NCBI GenBank assembly: GCA_948470475.1 | Contig: OX419342.1 | Coordinates: 21,553,844-21,617,843, forward strand | Length of the DNA stretch: 64,000 nucleotides | From: Galaxea fascicularis | Lineage: Eukaryota > Cnidaria > Anthozoa > Scleractinia > Euphylliidae | Direction: 5' to 3' | Shown: piece after piece, positions 57,027-64,000 of the stretch | Position numbering within the stretch: position 1 is the stretch's first letter | Layout of the letters: each line of letters opens with the position of its first letter | Made by a program: the position numbers and the translations under genes | The notes under the pieces: model-generated | What the model was told of the DNA's origin: nothing | The model's input: the letters and a program-made list of their open reading frames with translations, nothing else | The model's database searches: none

Positions 57027-58481
57027 ATGAGGAAGGGTGTGGTAGGGGAGTACCTTAAGGGCTGCTTCAGACCAGCACGCTTGCTCTTCCTGTTTCTCAT
57101 CGTCATCACATTTGGGATTTTCTTTAAAGGACTTTGGAAGCGGAATGAACCAGTCAAAAAACCAATCCAGGCGTCCGTTGATTTGGGCTGCTTATACACT
57201 GTACAGCTTCCACAGGCAGCCCAGGCATGGCAACTCGTTTCATTCACAATCAGGCCGACTCCGAAAGACAAATGCAGTGTTGCCGCAAGGAGTGCAATCC
57301 TTGGGAATGCTCTGGGGGGTTCGAACTTTAGAATACAGGCATTTGGATCACATGAAATGGTCACGGGTAGCGTGACACACATTGGTAACGACACCTACAA
57401 TGCTACACTGCGACTAACGTTCGCGGATGAATATATAATTTTAGTTATCTTAACATACATTAACAACGACAGTCTCGAGTATCGATATCACACAAAGGCG
57501 GTTTTACAGCATGCACGGAACAGTCCGTTTGATCTTCCAGTGTCCTCAGGTTCTTACCCCCAGGGGTACTCTCGATATTGCACTCAAGAAGAAAGCGGAA
57601 CTGCCCCAGGGAGATGGGTTGAGTGTGGGAGTATCCCAGAGATTGAGCGATGCGGACAGTGGCAACTTGATCCTCTGTATGATTTTGATCAAATCCACGG
57701 TTTTCATTGGTTACCGTATTTTTGCCAGCTGCATCATTACAGTAGTGATGAGATCAAGAGGTGCTTTGCCAAACAAGGTTGGTCCGAGATTGTCTTCACA
57801 GGTGACTCGCACATGCGCTATAGGACCTATCACTGGGTCACGCGGTTACACGGCTCGTGTCACGGATGCATCAAAACGCACGTCAAAATGGTATTCGACA
57901 AGATTCCACGCATTGAATGGGTGTTCGACGCCCGTGGAACGCGATGGCCACTTACATTTCCAAACATTTCAATGCCATACGAAATATACGTTCACCCCAA
58001 AACGAGGCGTTCCATGTTCTCTAAGGAACTGCCTTCCTCCGTCTTTAGTGGAAAACTCTTTCTCATGAACTTTGGTCATTGGGTTCTTCGAGAAAGTACC
58101 AAGACAAAATTTATGGCTGACAAACTGCGGGCTTTTGTAGGAGCAATTAGAGCGATGAATCGCTCAAAGGAAGGCAATAAACGATTTTTGTGGGTAAACA
58201 CAGTTAGTCTTCCTTGGCGGGAGGATCGTGCCATGGTTGAGTGGTTAGAAAATCCATCCCCTTCGCGAGTGTCGCAACTGAACGGTCTGACAGACCAGGC
58301 TCTTCGTGACGGCGGTGTTCAGATTATAAATGCTTTTCAAATCTCAAACAGCCGCATAGGAGCAACACATGACCAGACCCACTATGCCAAGAGAATGGAG
58401 AGGGGAGACTGTGGAGGAGTTGTGGAGAACGCAATCAGTAATGTTATAGCAAACGCTCTGTGTAACTACGACACTTGGTGA
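57027..58481 (+). CDS. type II membrane PC-esterase / NXPE-like protein
   Basis: Single-exon gene, 484 residues. A short basic cytoplasmic tail is followed by one hydrophobic anchor at about 16-33 (LLFLFLIVITFGIFF), so the rest faces the Golgi or ER lumen. Residues ~55-150 look like the Ig/filamin-like domain of NXPE proteins. The C-terminal half has the SGNH/PC-esterase signature: FTGDSHMR with catalytic Ser261, and a late DQTHY with D449 and H452 completing the triad. Several N-glycosylation sequons (NDT, NAT, NDS) fit a lumenal domain. Relatives include NXPE proteins, CASD1 and plant TBL acetyltransferases, which move acetyl groups on glycans. The substrate here is unknown. Confidence 0.8.
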   Translation: MRKGVVGEYLKGCFRPARLLFLFLIVITFGIFFKGLWKRNEPVKKPIQASVDLGCLYTVQLPQAAQAWQLVSFTIRPTPKDKCSVAARSAILGNALGGSNFRIQAFGSHEMVTGSVTHIGNDTYNATLRLTFADEYIILVILTYINNDSLEYRYHTKAVLQHARNSPFDLPVSSGSYPQGYSRYCTQEESGTAPGRWVECGSIPEIERCGQWQLDPLYDFDQIHGFHWLPYFCQLHHYSSDEIKRCFAKQGWSEIVFTGDSHMRYRTYHWVTRLHGSCHGCIKTHVKMVFDKIPRIEWVFDARGTRWPLTFPNISMPYEIYVHPKTRRSMFSKELPSSVFSGKLFLMNFGHWVLRESTKTKFMADKLRAFVGAIRAMNRSKEGNKRFLWVNTVSLPWREDRAMVEWLENPSPSRVSQLNGLTDQALRDGGVQIINAFQISNSRIGATHDQTHYAKRMERGDCGGVVENAISNVIANALCNYDTW

Positions 58482-58688
58482 AAGCAATCACTGGCAGATA
58501 CATGTTGTACACTGGTCTGAGCCTCTCCCTAAGAGTGACACATAATTCAGAGTCGGAGTTTACTGGATCTAGTGAAGCTAAAATAACTCTTCGGTTACAT
58601 AGTTTCCACAGGATTTGAAGTTTTACCCCAAAAAAGCGACAGATAGTCATGACCAAGGGCAGTTACCATATAGTTTTTGTCAAAAATT

Positions 58689-58694
58689 AATAAA
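58689..58694 (+). terminator. poly(A) signal AATAAA
   Basis: About 210 bases after the stop codon of the NXPE-like gene. Confidence 0.5.
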
Positions 58695-58699
58695 AGCTG

Positions 58700-60030
58700 T
58701 TTTAGGTCGCCCATGAGAGCAGAGTAGCAAGGAAATTTTCTACAAAGAAGATTACGAGCGTGACCACTTAAATAAAAAAGAAACTGTTTTGATACTCAAC
58801 TAATAACTTTTACCTCAAAATCAAATTCCACGTTTATTTAGTTCTAGATGTGAATATTACTAGTTCCCAGTCTCTTTAATCTCATTATCTTTCGCGAAAC
58901 GTCAACAGTTCATTATTCAACAGCTGAGACCACCTAGCCCGTAGCCAGTATGAGGTGAACTGAGGCATTCGCCTCGGTTGAAATTTCCTGTTCTATGTAT
59001 TTAGTAGATTTAGTATCAAGCAGCCACAACAACAACAAAAAAGGTTAATTTCGATTCCGACGCATCTTTTAAGATATTGCCTCGATTGGAAAATTTTTCT
59101 GGCTACGGGCCAGTCCGCATGCGCAATAATCCAAACGAAGGCAGGCCAACAACAACGCAGGCGACACCCCAACCTAGTTCCCAGGGTCTCTCCTCTTCCA
59201 GGGGACGGGAAGAAGATAAACTCTGGGATTGAGGTAACCAAAAGCCAAAATGTTATTGCTTAAAACTGAAACCAAATGCACAGGAAACGCAACAAAAGAT
59301 CTTGCAGTTCATTCTCGACCAACCTATGCACCATTCAGCTTTGGCAGAGAGATCATCGAGTAGAAGGGCGACCGTTGCTCGATGAACTGGTACAGAATCA
59401 AACAAGCTGTTGTGCTATGATCCTGTTGTCATTCTACTTGATGCTGTTATATATCACTGAAGATGCATAACCAGTGATCTGAGGAGTTATCAGTACACAT
59501 TTGCAAAGTGCAAATGCGTTTAAAATTAAAGCTAATTTGTTGGACACTTAAAAAGACAAAAAGAGCCGAGGGTGTCTCAATTATTTGGTCATCTAATTTT
59601 GATCGGTATGGCCTAAAAGTCTTTGCAACAAACCGTTAAAAAATTCCACACGTCTCGATGCTGGCAGTGGAATGTCTCATTTTCCTCTGTTAACATCATA
59701 AATATTTATTTTTAAGTTAATAATTAACAAACTGATTATATGTCTTTAGCCAACCTGATCATAATCGCCGAGATCTTTTTGCTGAGACACCAGTATGTTG
59801 ACAGCTAGTGGGAAGGCTTTCCTACAAGAGTGGAAGTTACACTATGCAATTTTGATTAAAAAAAAAAACAAAAAAACAAAAAACACGGCGAAGAAGCCAA
59901 AGCGGAAAATATCAAGCTGTTTTCCCATCAAAAAAGAGATTGGGTGTGCATTGTCCATTATTACATTTGAGCTTTAATTATTGATCATCCGAATGCCATT
60001 ATTGTGTCTATTCATTTGGTAATTAATGAA
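58700..60030. other. intergenic stretch, nothing recognised
   Basis: Short frames only; no element ends or RNA genes identified. Confidence 0.4.
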
Positions 60031-60034
60031 TGGT

Positions 60035-60148
60035 TGCACACCCAACGTCGAGCTGCACACCCAACGTCGGTCTGCACAGCCAAAGTCGAACTGCACACCA
60101 AACGTCGAGCTGCACACCCAACGTCCAGCTGCACACCCAATGTCGATC
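60035..60148. repeat. 19-bp minisatellite, six units
   Basis: Six consecutive variants of TGCACACCCAACGTCGAGC, each with one to four differences. Confidence 0.85.
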
Positions 60149-60234
60149 TGCAGAACTAATGTAGGGAGAACTCCTGCGCGTAAAATTAAACTACTTAACC
60201 GCTGACCAGTGGACCGGAAATCTAAAGATTGCTT

Positions 60235-60450
60235 TCAACATGGCGGCCAACTCGACGGAAAATGTCTGCAGCATTCTTCATCTTTGATCTGACAGGGAAC
60301 GCTGTAGTCTTGTAGTCGTTTCCGCACTGCGGCCTCAATGACGTCAAGCGTTACTGTCATTTCAACTGCCTTAAAGCCAAACTGCTTAAAGTACTCCAAA
60401 TTGTGCTTTGTTATATGGTAACAAGGTCGTCCATGGTCGCCAGTAAATAC
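60235..60450 (-). pseudogene. relic of an integrase-core-type transposon gene (N-terminal HTH)
   Basis: An open 71-codon stretch reads GRPCYHITKHNLEYFKQFGF, then AVEMTVTLDVIEAAVRKRLQ. This GRP...I...L..L...GF then helix-turn-helix pattern is typical of the N-terminus of domesticated or transposon-borne DDE integrase proteins common in fish and cnidarians. There is no start context or downstream integrase domain, so it is treated as a fragment. Confidence 0.4.
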
Positions 60451-60773
60451 CTTGTCAGACTAAAAGCCTTGATCTGTGGCTGGTTGTTCACGGGTGTCTC
60501 GAAAACTCAGACCTCGAAACTTCAGACCTGAGACCTGAGACCTCGAAACTTCTGACCCCTTGAAAAATGATTAAATATTGAATATACATGAATAAATATT
60601 TATTTATGTTAATTATCGTGACTAACCCCAAGTGTCAAATCACGCAACAATCCCGCATTGACAGTTGGCCCAGTTATTTTTCTGCCCTGAAGAGGGCTGC
60701 ATCAAGTCCTACCAGCGGTTTGCTGCTTTACAAAATCACTTAGATCTCGGAAAGCACGATCGCAAACTGGAAC

Positions 60774-61106
60774 GTGAGACCCTTGCTGGACAAAGCTGTT
60801 CATAGCTATGCAGCTAGACTGGAAAAGCAAACTGCAAGTGTTCCACAGCTGCAGCAGCGCGCAGAAAGTTGTAGAGCACCAAATCGCTCTTTGATTCCGA
60901 TGGGATGGGCCCTCAAGACCAGCCAAGCGTCAAGAGCGCGATTTACCGACAAGCAAAAGAACTATCTACTGAGCAAGTTCCTTATCGGAGAGCAAACAGG
61001 CCATAAATTCAACGCTTCTTCAGTTGCCCGCTCAATGATGAGCGCAAGAGATGGAAATGGTGACTATTGCTCCAGTGATTTGGGGAAACGTCAGTTCACA
61101 AACTGA
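60774..61106 (+). pseudogene. fragment of a cnidarian multi-copy protein family
   Basis: The frame contains PMGWALK, RARFTDKQKNYLLSKFLIGE, TGHKFNASSVARSMM and ARDGNGD. This GWALK...F...Q..YL...F..GE.TG.K...VA..M pattern recurs at the ends of many multi-copy, probably transposon-derived, cnidarian proteins. The expected continuation after GNGD is lost (CSSDLGKRQFTN then stop), suggesting a frameshifted remnant. Not a toxin or viral gene as far as can be seen. Confidence 0.35.
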
Positions 61107-61277
61107 TGTTTATTAAAATTGTTGAAAACTCTATACACACCGTGAGAACTAAAATTAAGGATACAAATAAATTACAAGTTAGCTTGCGAAAATAACAGGA
61201 TATAAGTACATTTCACATGCTTAAAAGTTACAAAGGTAAAAAGAGAAAACTTAAGATCGATTTACAAATAACGGTAA

Positions 61278-62527
61278 GGGGCCGACCATTTAACTCTTGA
61301 GGGGGGGGTGGGTGATTTTGAAAAAAAATTTCCTGCAAGCGCTTGGTGGAAGAAAAAAATTGCATGCAGCACAAATGAAATAGAAAAAAAATTCTTGCAC
61401 TGCTGCAAGCAAGAAAAAAAATGTTGCAAAGCTATTTCATCATTCCTGGGGGGCTTTATAATTACAATTCTCGGCAAAACTGCAACCATTCCGGATAATC
61501 TGCAAGCCAGCGAGCCACTCTGGTTAGCCTATTAAAATAGCACATTGATTGGCCTAAATAACACTCTGGTTAGCCTAAATGTCACACTGGTTGGCCTACA
61601 GTTAGCTTAGGTAGCTTGCGAATTGCCCTTATAATGAGATAAGGGATTTCTCGCTTGCTCGGTTCACATGGTTCCAAGTCATAGGAGTCATGCAAGCCAT
61701 TACAGTTAGCCTAAATTACAAATTTGCTAGCCTAGTTAGCACTGCAGTTAGCCTACAGTTCCTTAGGTAGCTTGTGGTTATCGGGATCAGCGATTTCTGG
61801 CTTGCTGGCTCGCACTGTATCCAAACTCGTTAGCTTATCACAAGCAGTAATGGAGGTAAATTTTTCTATTTGAAGAATCAAGTTTTATTAGACAAAGAAA
61901 AATAATTTGTTCATTTTTAATATTTTCAACTGAAGCAGTTTCATGTCATTACTTTATTGAACTCGATAAGGTTTTTGCCATGTCATATAATATAAGACAA
62001 TATATAAAACATTTGTTTTGGAGATTTCAGTCCACTTTTAAATTGAAAGTAATGATTTTAGCAGTAATTACGATGCTACGAGCATTTCTGAACTACTTTT
62101 TGCTATTTTTTTTTTAATTAGGAAGCTAAACATTTTCAAATCTACCTCTGGAGCATCACTTTATAACATGAGAATATTGTTTTAGGTAATATTAAATGAT
62201 TCTAAAGAATGACATTCCGAAAACAAAGCAGGTAGCTATACAAGAATGATTTTGTATAGCTTACAACATTTTAATGCTTTGCAGCTCCATAATAGAACTA
62301 TTACTGCAATAACCACAATCTAAATGTAAATACATTCTGTAAATGTAAACACGACACCTTTTTGAGGAAAAAAAAATCCTGCAGAGAAATGAGGAGAGAA
62401 AAAAAAATATCCTGCAGAGCATTTAGGAGGGAAAAAAATATCCTGCCCACCAGGTTGCTCGAAAAAAAAAAACTTGCTGACCAGAAATCACCCACCCCCC
62501 CCCCTCAAAAGTTAAATGGTCGGCCCC
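61278..62527. mobile_element. 1.25-kb terminal-inverted-repeat element
   Basis: GGGGCCGACCATTTAACTCT plus a G-tract and GTGGGTGATTT at the left is mirrored at the right end (AAATCACCCACC, C-tract, AGTTAAATGGTCGGCCCC). Subterminal A-rich stretches with CCTGCA motifs occur at both ends. The middle has two diverged ~90-bp direct repeats (61582-61680 and 61739-61830) containing TAGCCTACAGTT and TTAGGTAGCTTG. No transposase frame. Confidence 0.75.
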
Positions 62528-62529
62528 TA

Positions 62530-63420
62530 AAACAATGTCGTATACAACTTGACCATCTAAAACCTTAAGTTTAAATTTACAATTCATAACCGATAAAATT
62601 GAACGTAAGTGACTAAAGATACAAACCGCTTATGTAAGCAAACTAAATTAGCGTAAAAATAATTACCTTGGTGCTGCCTTAGTCACCAGAACAATGATAA
62701 ACTTGGAGAAACTTCTTAACTTGATGTGAATTAACAGATCTTGCATCAACTGATCTTGCTGACGGAAAAAACTAATCCTTTATGACTTTAGTTGGGTGTC
62801 GTGGCGCTACGCGTGTGCTTTCGCGACACCACGGAACTTACTAGAAAGATCTAGAAACACAAGTAGCGCACGGACGAAACAAAGACGTATGAAAAAAAAC
62901 TTAAATGACTGAATACACGTTCAAAGAAACTTGCAACAACTAAACTAGTACTCTTAAGGCCAAAAGTATTGCAACTGAACGTAAACCAGCTTAAATAAGA
63001 AAGTGGTGAAAACTTACGCAATGTTGCGCGTGCAAAATTTGTTTCAGAAGCGCGCGCCGCTTCAAGTGTCGTACATCGAGCGCGCGCGACTTAACTGCTT
63101 TCGCTACAGTGACCGCTTGTTTACCAGCAAACAAAGGGGACTTTTGTCTGATTGGTTGATCAGTTTTCCGGTGTTCAGTCTCTTGACCGCGCGGTAATGA
63201 AGATAAACAAAGATGGCTGCAAGTGGGAAGGTTCTTTCATTTGGTTGTCCGATCGTTTGTTCGAAAATCCGTAGTAATTTTAGGTGGTTTTTAAATCTCA
63301 AATGGCGGGAAAAGGTTTTGCAATGGTGTCTCACGAAGCGGGAAAACCATTTTTTTGTGGGCTTTGGGAAAGTCTCTTTTTCCTAAGGGGAAATCAAGTA
63401 AGCCGTTTCGCGAGCTAGCG
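62530..63420. other. upstream region of the 63.4-kb gene
   Basis: Contains AAAGATGGCTGC at 63209-63220, a YY1-like motif, whose ATG opens a short 57-codon frame ending just before the annotated start. This fits a TATA-less promoter with an upstream ORF, but it is weak. Confidence 0.3.
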
Positions 63421-63424
63421 AATT

Positions 63425-63788
63425 ATGTTTCGAAACAAATGCGCTAAATGCGAAAAGACCCGGTCGAAATGCAGATTTATAGGCTGGGAAGGGAAATTTT
63501 TGTGCCGTAAGTGTTACAATAAAGTAAAGAGAGAGTCCGGGAAGACCTTGCCTGTGGAGGACACAAACGCAGCAGTCACCGCCACCTCTAATAACCCAGC
63601 AGAAGCAGGTACGAATTTTAGCAAAACGTTCATAGTTTTTTCAGTCGTCGTGCGTTCATTTTTTAGGATATGCTGAAGTTGATATAAATTCCATTTTTCC
63701 AAATTTTAAATAACAGAAACGTTGGCAGAAGTTGAATCGCTGGCTGCACCGCCTCCCTATACAAACAGCGGCTTTCTTCAAGTTACCG
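63425..63788 (+). CDS. unrecognised protein with CxxC...CxxC motif, 5' part, partial
   Basis: Two exons, 63425-63608 and 63717-63788, join in phase 1 across a GT-AG intron; the gene runs off the right edge. The start is the first ATG, opening MFRNKCAKCEKTRSKCRFIG with two Cys pairs (CAKC and CRKC, about 20 residues apart) plus an extra Cys, a likely zinc knuckle. It is followed by a Thr/Ala/Pro-rich linker. Highly basic near the zinc motif, so nucleic-acid binding is plausible. I do not recognise the family; a transposon-derived DNA-binding protein is an alternative. Confidence 0.5.
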
Positions 63789-64000
63789 GTAAGCTTAAGT
63801 ATTTTATGTTCGTAGTATCCAAATAATGTGTTGAACATAAACGCTGAGACAAATGTTATTTTAAAGTGAACGAAAGTCTGTCAAGTTTTTTGAAAGGCTC
63901 GTGTCATGGTGTTTTAGTGAAAGTTAGCAAAGAATATTCAAAACGTTGTAAATGTAACCCTATTGCAGCGCTTTAAGTTTGCATTTAACAAATAAACCCT

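Noticed and set aside
57511..58068. 185-codon plus-strand frame
   Set aside because: Shifted-frame shadow inside the NXPE-like coding sequence.
61308..61535. Lys-rich plus-strand frame
   Set aside because: Subterminal A-rich DNA of the inverted-repeat element, mirrored at its other end.

Overview
This is a eukaryotic nuclear window, most likely from an anthozoan cnidarian and probably a stony coral. The evidence is many-exon genes with GT-AG introns, clear animal orthologues (FRMD8, WDR81, OPA3, an NXPE/PC-esterase-like gene), AT-rich non-coding DNA, and a dense population of short inverted-repeat elements and tRNA-derived repeats. The species is inferred from gene content and repeat style; nothing in the window states it.

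Layout. 0.3-4.2 kb: six coding exons of FRMD8 on the minus strand; the gene runs off the left edge. 4.2-16.3 kb: FRMD8 5' intron, a possible FRMD8 first exon, then a long repeat-rich gap with one possible orphan plus-strand transcript start near 11.8-12.2 kb. 16.3-18.0 kb: a two-exon minus-strand gene whose HxxxDxxxxxH spacing matches the zinc phospholipase C / S1-P1 nuclease superfamily. 18.8-26 kb: several non-autonomous DNA transposons, plus a compact Ala/Gly-rich minus-strand gene (22.8-24.0 kb) with a TATA box, a 5' UTR intron and a poly(A) signal. 27.8-49.6 kb: an apparently complete 18-exon WDR81 gene on the minus strand (about 2,124 aa). I placed its exons by joining splice sites and checking reading phase across every junction; only the exon 14/15 junction is ambiguous. 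52.4-54.5 kb: complete two-exon OPA3 on the minus strand. 57.0-58.5 kb: a single-exon plus-strand type II membrane PC-esterase/NXPE-like gene. 60-62.5 kb: transposon-derived gene relics, a 19-bp minisatellite and a 1.25-kb terminal-inverted-repeat element. 63.4 kb to the end: the first two exons of an unrecognised plus-strand gene with a CxxC...CxxC motif.

How the genes relate. FRMD8 (sheddase/iRhom adaptor), WDR81 (endosome maturation and aggrephagy) and OPA3 (mitochondria) are conserved cell-biology genes transcribed in the same direction; nothing suggests an operon or one pathway. The WDR81 introns carry most of the unusual DNA. Intron 2 holds a tandem of five identical 251-bp units plus a 54-bp partial unit. 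Each full unit contains a tRNA-like Pol III cassette, and the whole array sits between 11-bp target-site duplications. Other introns hold tRNA-centred foldback elements, a perfect 35-bp hairpin, a palindrome built from hexanucleotide repeats, and paired MITEs. I regard the tRNA-like array as the most unusual structure, with the zinc-hydrolase-like gene and the exon-duplicated Ala/Gly gene next.
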